Assembly: GCA_014905825.1 (NCBI GenBank)
Contig: JACGCN010000026.1
Span: forward strand, 124,001-188,000
Direction of reading: 5' to 3'
Length of the DNA: 64,000 nt
DNA from: Lyophyllum atratum
Taxonomy: Eukaryota > Basidiomycota > Agaricomycetes > Agaricales > Lyophyllaceae
The translations under genes and the position numbers were made by a program. Shown here in pieces: positions 48,988 to 58,923 of this stretch. How positions within the stretch are numbered: position 1 is the first letter of the stretch; the number at the start of each line of letters is the position of its first letter. The notes under the pieces are model-generated. The model worked only from the letters and a program-made list of their open reading frames with translations, was not told the DNA's origin and did not search any database.

Positions 48988-49260
48988 ATGGTGATCAAGA
49001 TAGATTCTAGTTTATCACGACTGTCTTCCATGTAAACGACTTCGTGTGGAGAGCCACCAGAGAATGAGAACAATGATTTATGTATAACGAGTAACAAAGT
49101 AAGGGTATGAGTCAACAGAGTAGAGGATAGTGGATATAACTATACGCGAGCTGGGTCATAATAGTCATCGACTGGGATGTGGGAGCTGTGTGGCACTGTT
49201 CAGATCGACAGTACCTGAGAAGAATGGAGGTTACACGAACTCACCTTTACACACTCGGTG
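48988..49260. other. Intergenic between convergent genes
   Basis: Nothing recognised. Confidence 0.4.
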
Positions 49261-49736
49261 TCAAAACAAAAGAAACCACCCCGGTCCCTCCTCGAATCCC
49301 TCTCGCTCCATAATCTCCTTCAACGTTACCAACTGCTCGTCTTTGGGGATATATTTGTCGTTGGGGCGATCACACGCAACGAGTGCTAGGACCGGGACAT
49401 ATTCGTCTTCGCCGTCATGACACGATACCGTGGTGATCCTGTTCAGAGGCCATACCGTTCCACATGCCTCTATAAGGTGTTCGATAACTGCGTCGACCTC
49501 GACTATGGTGGCTTGTAGCCCCTGCTTCCGCTTGGGGTTCGCGGTCGATTTCGCAGAGGAGGCGCGGATCTTCTGGATGCAGTAAGACAGGCCGGCCTCC
49601 CTGATTGGGTACCCGTAGACGAATGCGCCAGTTTTCGAGCGTTCGGCGGCTCGGTAGGTCAAGAGTTTGCCAGGTTGTTTTTGTTCTGTCTATCGGGTTA
49701 AGAGATGTAAGACTGGAGTGAGATCCACATACCCAT
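49261..49736 (-). CDS. Small protein of unknown function
   Basis: Two exons fit. The first is only ATGG at 49736, then GTATGT begins an intron that ends at ATAGACAG. Exon 2 encodes QKQPGKLLTYRAAERSKTG (the initiator is followed by E formed across the junction), then FVYGYPIREAGLSYCIQK and a Lys-rich loop. It continues IVEVDAVIEHLIEACGT, SCHDGEDEYVPVLALVAC, and ends LVTLKEIMEREGFEEGPGW-FLLF. About 140 residues, mixed alpha/beta composition and no signal peptide. The short first exon is a weak point. I do not recognise the family. Confidence 0.6.
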
Positions 49737-50740
49737 TGCGATTCAAAGGCAGTGGGAGTTTAGAGCGAAGTAGCTTGTTGGTTGGTGCGAATAGTTGAAC
49801 ATTGAACAAGCATCATCAGTGGTTTATTTAAGGAAAACATCCACGTGACTATTCAACGTCATCGCAACTGACCCGTTCAACGTTTGCCACAACTTGTGCC
49901 ACAGATCTCGCGAGTCGCGGGTCTTCGATTCGATCTTCCGAAAAGAACAAGCAAGAGGAAAAAGACAGCCATTGTTCGACGGTTACGTCTATTGTACGCT
50001 GGATGTACATGTGGAACAACAGCACCGCCATGGCATCTTCAATATGCCGCTATGATCGATCCACCGTCCTTGTGTTCACCAAGATACTGCTGGCTGGTCT
50101 CCGACTGCCTCCTTCTCTTACCCTCCATATTGTCTCAATCCATCGCTTCTTTTATTTATCCTTGATGCGATGTTATCGGTAAAACCCCGAACGTCTCGAC
50201 TCTGAGTGTGCATTTTATTGTCGTCTTATAACGATCAGCCAACTACATGGGCCTGTACATGGAGCCGCTTGTTTCTAACATCTAACATCCTGACCTCTCC
50301 CCTCTCGCAGGCATTATGCATGAGCGGAACAACAGCTGCCAGCGGTAACTGTGTCAGTCAGCCACGTACCGCCGCTGACTTCTCCAACGCAGTATGTCCA
50401 CATGTCTTCAATTCATTGTTCCCTTATTCCGTTTCTCATCTAGAATTACCACCAACACCACCACCCCCACCATCGCGCATACTCGGCAGTTAACAACAGT
50501 CGCGACCTGTGTGCTACGCTCCTTGAGGATACAAAAAGATACCTTATTCAGGTGACAATAAGATGCTTTCTGTATTGTTCTTACACTTGTGGCTTCGAGG
50601 TTATTTCATCAAAGCCTAGCCATATCCCCAAAGGGTACGTACACCATACAAGGTTCCATTGTTTTTCGATTCAGGCTAAGTTCTGGAATACTTAATGGAG
50701 GAAGACTTTCTCAACTCTCTACCTCACCTACTTGTCACTC
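49737..50740. other. Intergenic with possible 5' exons
   Basis: Possible small exons (MSGTTAASGNCVSQPRTAAD at 50320-50380 before a GTATGT; NNSRDLCATLLEDTKRYLIQ at 50490-50552 before GTGACA) may belong to a longer form of the next gene, but their frames do not join cleanly. Confidence 0.3.
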
Positions 50741-51970
50741 ATGGCTCAACGCCATCTGCCTCCAGTCTACATGACATCTGACGCCACAGCGGCTAGTGTA
50801 TCTCTTGCCTATTCCAGCAAATTCAACAGCAGAGGGCTTGAGAGGCTCTGGTACTCTCCATACACACACACTTTCACAGACCTCGTCAAACCGTACAACG
50901 GCCACATCCTTGTACACCCACAATATCCCATCTTCGTTCCCTCTGCCATCACCATGAAGCTACAGCTCATGCGTGACTTTGAAGCTGCGGGCAGGAACTA
51001 TCCGGGCGGCAGCAAGAAGAACCCCAATCTCCCGGTCGCCGGCCCCACAGCCACCTCGTCGGCGTCTGATCAACGCCCGCGCACATCAGCAAGGCTGGTT
51101 CAGAAGGAGCAGGACAATGCAGTCGCCATGCAGGAACAAGAAGCCAAAAAGCTCGAAGATCTTATGAAGCGCAAAGTCGTGGTGGAGAAGCAGGAGAAAG
51201 CATACATCGGTGAGTTGACGCTACACAATGCAGTGGACGACTCGATGACTTACCGGCGTCCTTCAGCTGCAAATGACGCGGACACCTCCATTGCAAGTGT
51301 CGCGTCGGAAACACAAGACGAGGCTGTGGACAAGCTACCCGACATTGTTCTAGGCCATGTCGGGAAGTTCAAGATGTCCGCTGGCAAGGATACAGCCCAC
51401 TACATCCATCGTGCGGGCGTGAAGATCTTCCACCACTGCTGCGTCCTGATTGGGGAGTTGAAGCCGCAGCCGCCTCGTGGTCTCAAGAAGGGCACGGAGA
51501 CTACAATGCATATCCACCAGGCACTCAAGACGGCCCAAATTGACCTCGTGGAATATGTGGCCGCCTATTTTGCGCGTGAGCCCAACGCCGATTCCGTCAT
51601 CGCTTTTGCTGCAGCGGGACCGTATTGGAGATGGGCGCACATTACACAGGCCTCGGGACATGTTCCTAGTATGGCCTGGGCGCAGACCACAATGTTTAAA
51701 GAGAATGCGAAGGAGACAAAGGACTTCCATCGTCAATTTCGCACCCCTTTCTTCACGCTGGGAACGAAAAAGTCGGATGATGAGCTCACTAAAATAAGCC
51801 GCCAGTACTTTCAGCCACTCCTCGACGATGTCGATCACACTGGGAATCAGCCTGAGGAAGAGGAGGAAGAGGAGGATGAGGAGGAGGAGGAGGAGGAGGT
51901 GGCGGGGGAGCAGGAGGGGGGCGACGACGGCGACAAAGAAGAAGAGCAGGAGGCCGAGGAGGAGGATTAG
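50741..51970 (+). CDS. Orphan protein with acidic tail, possible PD-(D/E)XK fold
   Basis: A single long exon from ATG 50741 (MAQRHLPPVYMTSDATAASV) to 51970, about 410 residues. After a variable N-terminus there is a charged helix (KLEDLMKRKVVVEKQEK). The central part reads DKLPDIVLGHVGKFKMSA and, about 30 residues later, HHCCVLIGELKPQPPRGL, the spacing and shape PD...(D/E)XK of restriction-endonuclease-like folds. Helices (HIHQALKTAQIDLVEYVAAY) and a C-terminal aromatic segment (AAGPYWRWAHI) follow. The last 45 residues are almost only Glu, Asp and Gly. Proteins of this general kind are frequent orphans in Agaricomycetes. The nuclease-fold reading is inference from one motif, and the catalytic role is unproven. 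Confidence 0.7.
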   Translation: MAQRHLPPVYMTSDATAASVSLAYSSKFNSRGLERLWYSPYTHTFTDLVKPYNGHILVHPQYPIFVPSAITMKLQLMRDFEAAGRNYPGGSKKNPNLPVAGPTATSSASDQRPRTSARLVQKEQDNAVAMQEQEAKKLEDLMKRKVVVEKQEKAYIGELTLHNAVDDSMTYRRPSAANDADTSIASVASETQDEAVDKLPDIVLGHVGKFKMSAGKDTAHYIHRAGVKIFHHCCVLIGELKPQPPRGLKKGTETTMHIHQALKTAQIDLVEYVAAYFAREPNADSVIAFAAAGPYWRWAHITQASGHVPSMAWAQTTMFKENAKETKDFHRQFRTPFFTLGTKKSDDELTKISRQYFQPLLDDVDHTGNQPEEEEEEEDEEEEEEEVAGEQEGGDDGDKEEEQEAEEED

Positions 51971-53977
51971 CTGTAGGATACATTCGTGAACCATCTGCAA
52001 TTGCCAGATTGAACAATATACAGAACAAGGTTTTGCTCAAAAAACATATATATTTTCTCTACATATGACCGCGATACTCAATATGACCCAGGTGCCGTGT
52101 TTGAAGCACAGCTATAAAAACAGAGTTGAGGTGGAAGGCGGACAAAGAGGGTCATAGCTGAACGAGAGGGCAGGAAGAAGACACCACCAGGAAACGAACG
52201 GAGGAACATAACTTATCATACACATGACGCATAGCATATACACGCGGCCTCCAAGATTCCGCCGGCCAAGAATCGTCCCATGACTCGAACTCTCCCTCTG
52301 CTTCGTCTTCGCCTCTGACGCTAGCCCTCGCCTTCGCCCTAGCCCTTCGCCCTTGCCCTCACCCTCATCCTCGACGTCGTCCAGCGGATGTTGCTTTGAA
52401 GCTACCCATGGAGGATGATGTGGAGGGTGGAGAGATCGTTTAAGGATGCATCGCATGTCGGACGGCCGACGAAGGGGTCATGCCACAAGTAAAGAGGGCA
52501 ACCCGGGTGAAGAGTTTCGGGGTCGTTACGTTGTGACGGATACCAGAAACGCTGGGCTGCGGCGGATGACTTGGTGATCGTCAGGGCCTGCTAAGCGCTC
52601 TCGCATGAATGACTGGATCGTTGAATGTCGTGTCAGCGGGGACTGTACGAGATCTAGCTGTGATGGCGGCGAAGATGCCGTCATTTCAGCTGAGGAATGT
52701 CCTGGAGCGGAAGATGCATGAACTACAATCAACGCTCAATGGCGTGCGACACACCTTGCCCTCACGATCGACACCCTTCGTGCACCACAAGCGGGAACTA
52801 GCCAGCCCGCCAACATGTCCGCCTTGCTCAGTCCTCACAAAAAGGTGGAGAATCTGAGAACCGAGGTACGATTCGAGGTGCCCTTGCTCGCAAGGGTTCT
52901 GGGTCGCCCTTGTTGAAAGTAGATCCTGACTCACCTAGACGTAGTATATCTGCAAGTACAAACGAGAATAATTAGCCAGGCTTAGAGGGTCAAAACATGT
53001 AAATAAATAGAATCACTCCTTCCATTGGTTTGGTCCAGCGCGCATCGACTTTTCGCTGGGACTCAGTGGTGGTACCAAGGTGGTACGAGCCAGCGAGACT
53101 TGTCAATGTTTGCGAGCAAGGACCAGGTCACGTGCACTACCCGAATCAGCTCCCCAACTCCAACCCAACTCGCACCCATTCAGGAGTCAGGACCCGAAAA
53201 GCGTCTACAGCACATATGCACATCGAACTGGGTATGGCTGCCAACACGTCGCGGATCAGAGAGATGGCGAGTAGGACCTGTCCTCGAGGCTCGCAGTTCG
53301 CAGCGCCGCCGGTAGATGGTCTGCCGCTTTACATGTACTCTCCGGGGCAAGTCCCTCCACCTCCGCCTACCCCACTCTTCTCTTCTCTTCTCATCTCATC
53401 CCTGCATGAACGGAACGGACCTTCGCGAACCGTAGCGTAATCGACGTAGCATGTCCCTGGGGTTTGCTCTACCCAATATCCGCAGACGTCAATGTAGGCG
53501 TTCCTAGTACGCCTATACTTACTTACCCGAACGTCATGGGAGCGAGTCGTGGAGGGTGACACATGGGGCCGCGCACCCTCCACACAGGCCCTCGAGGTTC
53601 AAGGTTAAACGGCAGTTCCTCCTTCATGTACCTATCGCTCGGAAATAGGTACTTGTATACTTCTGGGGATACACTCCTTTACTGTGCTCGGCCATGAAAA
53701 TAAAGGTCGATATCTGAGCGGGGATGGGGTACTTATACTCTTCCGGAGACACCTTCCATTGCTGATCATCCCTGGACCCCACCTCCGAAGAGGAATGTCT
53801 GTATGTATCGCCGGAACTCATCGCACGCCAGACAATATTAGTCTTCAGAGGCTGTCGATCTCTGGGGGATATCTCAATCTCGCGCAACACACATGTATCG
53901 ATACAAGGCCACCCAGGCTCAAAGCAGCAACGCGTCGACCTTCGCCACTGCCACTCGTCACTCATGGGAGGGTATAA
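51971..53977. other. Gene-poor region
   Basis: No supported gene. A 136-codon plus frame (53030-53440) and a 130-codon minus frame (53624-54016) lack domains and introns. A direct near-repeat (GGTACTTGTATACTTCTGGG near 53650 and GGTACTTATACTCTTCCGG near 53727) is visible. Confidence 0.35.
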
Positions 53978-54480
53978 GGGGAAGGGGAGAAGTAGGGATG
54001 GGGATGGGGAGCGCAAGAAGGAGAAAGGAAGGGATAAGGAGAGGGATGGGAAGAAGGATGGGAAGGATAGGACGAGGAGGTTTAAAGCTATTGTGTCGTC
54101 GCCTTTTATGGGGTCAAGGAGTCAAAGTGGGGGTGCGAGTGCGGGCGGGGCTTGAACGGTTCCTTGTTTCCGGTTCGGTTTCGAGCATTTCTGGGATGTT
54201 TGTGGATTGGATTTCTCTCTTCGCTCTGTTTTGTTGACGGTTCGGTTTCCTTGGGTCACTCACGCGGGTATGGCATACACTTACACTTTCTGGTCATAAT
54301 TTATACCTCCTTTCATACTTATATGGGTGTCTGTTTCTTTCTTTCTAGGTTACTTTCGAGTATCCTGATGTTCATGGCTTCACGATATGTTACGAACGAT
54401 ACGACGCGATACGATCATCACGGTCCATCAGGACCAATCTGCTATCATTCCTGGGGACGTGAGCGACGGCGTTGAGAGGA
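53978..54480 (+). repeat. Segmental duplication, detached copy with a truncated ORF
   Basis: Copy of 48466-48987 lying 5.5 kb downstream in the same orientation. It retains the coding tail (KGRSRDGDGERKKEK... SPFMGSRSQSGGASAGGA) and stop, now preceded by an unrelated ATG at 53964, giving a 63-codon frame that is unlikely to be a real gene. Most differences are single bases; a few small indels occur near 54336-54345. Confidence 0.85.
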
Positions 54481-54897
54481 ATACAAGTCTGCAGCCGAGC
54501 TCACCTTTGAGGGGCACTCATCAGCTGGCTCTATTTCACCCCATGCTGTTAAACCTGCTAGTGATTAAACTGACGGGCGATACAATGGTTCTCAACGAAA
54601 ATATAGCATTCCCTCTCCGTTTTTCCAAGCCCTGTGTCAGCTCGACGTTTGCCAAGCTAACGATTTCATGAACGATTAGCATGCGCCTACATTGCAAGCT
54701 CGTAGTGTCTCATAAATCCGGGTCAAAATGTTTCCTCCTTCTTTTGAAGGCGTTCCAGACAGCTTGCCTTTTCGAAGCACGGGAAGAGTCAGGTTTGCAT
54801 AGTCGAACGAGGCCTGACACATTTGCAACTGAAGCTACGTTACAGAAACTTTACTAAGTCCATTATAAGTATCGTGCCCTCGCAAGGGATCCGACCA
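54481..54897. other. Intergenic
   Basis: No gene recognised. Confidence 0.4.
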
Positions 54898-55152
54898 CTA
54901 CCAGAATACGGCGGGCCCTTCCTCGTGGCCTAAAGCGACCAATGGAGCGAAGGCGTTATCGGAGCAGCATGTATAGCATGATCCCTGCTTCTTGAGATAC
55001 ATGTTCTTTGGGCATTCGAAGGGGCAAGCGAAGCAAATGCGGCCGCACTGCTCGGCAAAGAGGGAAGACTCTGCACGAGACGGCGCGGCGCCGACCTGAG
55101 CGCAAGCGGCGAATAGCGTGGCGACGAAGGCGGTCACGGAGATGAGCTGCAT
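54898..55152 (-). CDS. Small cysteine-rich secreted protein
   Basis: A single exon of 84 codons. The start at 55152 gives MQLISVTAFVATLFAACAQV, a clear signal peptide with likely cleavage near GAAPSRA. The mature part contains Cys in QCGRICFACPFECPKNMY and GSCYTCCSDN, eight in about 40 residues, which should form disulfides. No known domain is recognised. Small secreted proteins of this size and Cys content in basidiomycetes are candidate effectors or secreted structural proteins; this is inference. The C-terminus is ALGHEEGPAVFW. Confidence 0.7.
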   Translation of the reverse strand: MQLISVTAFVATLFAACAQVGAAPSRAESSLFAEQCGRICFACPFECPKNMYLKKQGSCYTCCSDNAFAPLVALGHEEGPAVFW

Positions 55153-56709
55153 CTATTGAGAGGTGCGTGTCAGAGGCCTTGTCAAGTAATCGAGCGCGAT
55201 ATGCGACTTACGCTGGAAGAGTACGTTTGGGTTTGGTTTGTGAGTTGAAGAGCGCGGTTATAGCAGGATCCTGGGATTCAAGGTCGTCAGAGAAGGCTAC
55301 TGTGGGCGAGGCAGTGTAGTCAATAGTCACGTACGATGAGTGCAAGAGAGCGAGTTGGAGAGTCCACCACTGAACATGCGGTCTATTATAGAGAGTATGG
55401 CGGGATCCAGGCATCTCCCGACAACGGGGAAAACGGGGCACCGGTGACGCGACACAGAACCTTTTAGAAGACGAAGGTCTGCGACACGACAGGTCTTCAA
55501 GCAGAGAATGAAAGCTTGCTTCCATCGTTCACGAAGATGCTTGGCATAGATGTAAAGGCAATCGGATAAGCTACCTTGGACGTAGATCCTTGTGGGGCGT
55601 GCATCCCATAGCACGGAGATCGATATCGCAATTTCTGTTAATGGGCAGTAACAGCATCGAACATTGTCCTCCAGCCCACGGGGAGCCCTCTGAACACGTC
55701 TTCCGAAAGGCTTGCAGCTTCTGATTCAGATGACTACTCGGTTAGAATGAATGTGGGCAGTCGAGAAATGTCGTTTAGGCTAAGTCACTTGGAATGCTTC
55801 AATGTTGCCTTAATGGGAGCTTGGTCGGCGAGCATACGACGAGACGAGGTCGTCATCGGTACTGTGAAGCGCCGGTAGCCGGTCCTCAGATATCAGATCG
55901 TCGGTTGGGGAATCATGTCATTGCTGGAGTGGCCTGGATGCGAGCTAGACCGGTGGACCCCTGTGGCGTCCGGGGACTGGCACATACCAAGTTGCAGCAG
56001 GATTGCACCAGCAGTCCGCAAGACGCCGCCCGCGGCTGAATTGAAAATGCAAGATCAAGGTCACAGAGTCAGCGTCAGCTTGTTTCTCTGGTAGCAAAAA
56101 AATGCCACCTACTAGTAATACCACTGCGCACACTGCCAAGGCCTAAGCGCTAAGCCTATAATGCAATAGGAAACTGCCAAGGACCCTCCATGGGTTCGAA
56201 GCAGCATGTTTATTATTAGGATAGGGTTCGTGCCACGATGAGAGCCATAGTCGACGGGCTGCGCCTACTGTAACAGCGCCTAGCTGTGAGAACACGAAGG
56301 TATAAAGACCTCCTCCTCCTAAGTATGCAATCGGATGCAATCAGCTATCATCTGGATGGTAGAATCAGATTAGATGATTATGGTGGCTGTGCTATTGCAC
56401 GAAAAAAATAAATTCCAACCAAGCAAGGCCAACGGAGCCCGCACATCTATGTATGTTGAGCGCACCAGTGACAATCTAAATTTTTGGTTCTCGACGCGTT
56501 TTCGAACAGCAAAGGTTACTTCGTTCTATACGGTCTACCTGTTTCTTGTTCTGGGACCCGAGGCGCCAATCAGTCCGCTTACAGTGCACAGCGAGGACAG
56601 CATTTGCTGTAGACGTCTGATGTGCACCGCATCTAATTCATAGGAGGACCTTTTTATCTTCCTAATACTGGTGAGTCGCCCTTCGACTCTGGCTGCCACT
56701 CGAGTCCGT
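55153..56709. other. Intergenic
   Basis: No gene recognised. Several minus frames between 55200 and 55620 lack domain support. Confidence 0.35.
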
Positions 56710-58152
56710 ATGCCGACCTTTTGCAGTCGAGATGTCCGCTTCCATCCCCCAAGGTCGAAGGGGCCACAAACTTCGAAGACGTCCAAGCGACCATCGAAGT
56801 TTAGCATCGCCTTGGACTCTTCGGGATTGGTGTTGTCGACGCTCGCTGATGCTGCGAGACTGACTCCAGTGCCTTACTTGCAGGAGGCAGCTGCAGTAGC
56901 TCTGGGTATAATAAACATGATACAGGTATGTGGGGTATCTAGTCGTTGTTCGGCGCCTAGTGACTCACTGATCCCAATAGTGTGTGAAGAGCAACAAAGA
57001 TGCATTTGAACGGCTGGCCAGTGATGCTTGCGCTCTCGTATCCGGTATCCTGTGCAGAGATAGCAAGATAATACTTGATGTCGCCAGTGTGAAGCCTGCC
57101 TACCTCAATCACGCAAGAGAATTGGCTGAGTGAGTCGTCAACTCCCCGTGGACCCCAGTATCCTCACCTTTCCCTTCGCATGCAGGACTTTGCGCGAAAT
57201 ACATGAATACACCAAAATGCAAGCGTCCAGGAACAAAATCATTCGCGCCATTCAGTACAAATCCGATGCGGGGATAATACAAGAGTATCGTGATCGCTTG
57301 AAACAATCTTTAGATCTATTCAGCGTCCGTGTTCCATCTCATTTCCCGCTTCCATGCCTTAAACATAACTATTTACAGCTGAAATCCACGCTCTCCATCC
57401 ATGATGTACTCGCGTCTATCCAGGAACAACTCGTGTCGGTAGTAGATCATACTAGAGGCCTTTGTAAAGGCGAGGCTCCGAGACAGGAAAGTGTGCTGAT
57501 GGAGGCGGCAGATGCGAAGTCTGCGAAGGAAGCAGTGGAGCCTCAGACTGTTACCGACGATCAGGTTACCCGGCAGAAGGGAATCAAGGCGGGGTGGGTC
57601 GAAAGGGGGAGGGGCGAGACCGCAAAAGCCGCGAATGGGGAAGTCGATATAGCTAGGACCGAAACGGAAACGATGAGGCTATCATGGGATGCGCCAGAGG
57701 TCGAAGGAAGCAAGGCTGCCCAAGTCAGGGTAGATCATCGACACATCGGTGTTTCGAGAGCACCGCTGATGACCGCGTCGTTGAATCCCTTTCGAGAGAC
57801 AAACCCATTTCGTACCGGTCTCCCTTCACTTGCTGCTAATCATCATGCGTCTCATCCTGATTCGCATTCGAAACCGTGTCTCCAGTCCATGCCTGGTCTT
57901 CATCATACCTTTCCTGAGTTTCAACACGCGCTCCCTGCTCTTCACTCTGCGCATCTGAATCTCATGTCCATCGGCGGGAACCAAAGCAGCTACTGTAACA
58001 CCGTTACAAATACAAACTCTGGCAACGTCACGAACCATGTCATCTCAAACTCGAACAACGATTTCTCTGTGATCCATTATGGTATGTGTTGATCTGTCTT
58101 ATACGAATACTTGTATTGAAACTGTTTTGCAGGAAGAGGGAGGTGGAAATAA
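56710..58152 (+). CDS. MLKL/HeLo-like helical protein with prion-like Asn-rich C-terminus
   Basis: In basidiomycetes, N-terminal bundles of the pattern TPVPYLQEAAAVALGIINMI, then KSNKDAFERLASDACALVSG and TLREIHEYTKMQASRNKI, belong to the MLKL_NTD-like four-helix group, known as membrane-disrupting death executors or NLR heads. Here this spans about residues 50-170, across introns with clean GT-AG ends (for example GTATGTGG after INMIQ). The start at 56710 is the first in-frame ATG. A disordered middle has two NPF motifs (LNPFRETNPFRTGL), which bind EH domains. The C-terminus is His/Ser-rich, then SSYCNTVTNTNSGNVTNHVI and SNSNNDFSVIHYG. A GTATGT intron (58082-58132) would append RGRWK and stop at 58152; without it the stop is at 58092. 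The head resembles fungal cell-death proteins; function is unproven. Confidence 0.75.
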
Positions 58153-58328
58153 CTCCATCGTGTCGGACGACTTGACATGATGAGCACGGGTAAACTTCCA
58201 AGTCCTGACAAGAACGGCCGCTGTCGCGTAATCGCCCCCTCTGTCTAGTCTTACGTATACCTCAGCCATATACAAGCTATCTTGACCACTTCATCTAACC
58301 ATCGTCTCTTCGTTGTGCAGAAGCTGAA

Positions 58329-58580
58329 ATGTCAGCTGAGCTCTCGTATCGTCCCAAATGGTTGGAAAACAGAGACATCCAAGGTCCAACATGGCCCTAT
58401 CGTTTGATCCACTTCGCGATGGGGTTCTTTTTGTTAAATATGACGGTCATCCATCCAGAAATAGCGGCTAGACAGGATCTGCAACCCTGCACATCGATGT
58501 ACCTTCTCTTCTCGAATTTCCAAGAGGAAGCAGGATCGATCGCAGCCCTTGGCTATGGGAAGGTTTCAATCTTCATCTGA
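58329..58580 (+). CDS. Uncertain short ORF
   Basis: An 83-codon frame beginning MSAELSYRPKWLENRDIQGP with one hydrophobic stretch (FAMGFFLLNMTVIHPEIAA). A second frame at 58690-58923 (SWDDAFRYAYDSFSTKIS) could belong to the same gene through an intron, but I cannot join them. No family recognised; possibly a relic. Confidence 0.25.
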   Translation: MSAELSYRPKWLENRDIQGPTWPYRLIHFAMGFFLLNMTVIHPEIAARQDLQPCTSMYLLFSNFQEEAGSIAALGYGKVSIFI

Positions 58581-58923
58581 CTTATCGCGGTTTATCACCG
58601 AGCTCCTCGATGCCGAAGCCAGCCATTTGTGGTCATCAAACGTCCGGTAACATTCGTGACCTTATGATTCTAGAGGCTACAGTCCCATCGTGTCCAAGAC
58701 TGACAAACCATACATCGGATCCTGGGATGATGCATTCAGATATGCTTACGATAGCTTTTCGACGAAGATCTCCACCCCAAATTCTAGCTCGAACAACAAG
58801 GACGAAGCCATGCGGGGGCTATGTAGCTGCATCAACAGCGATAAACTGGTTTGTCGAGGCTATCTCCGAGAAGGACTGGACTTGGACTGGGAACAGCCAG
58901 GTCCTGTGAATCAAACGCACTAG

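Noticed and set aside
53964..54155. 63-codon plus ORF ending in SGGASAGGA
   Set aside because: It is the detached coding tail of a duplicated gene end with a chance ATG, not an independent gene.
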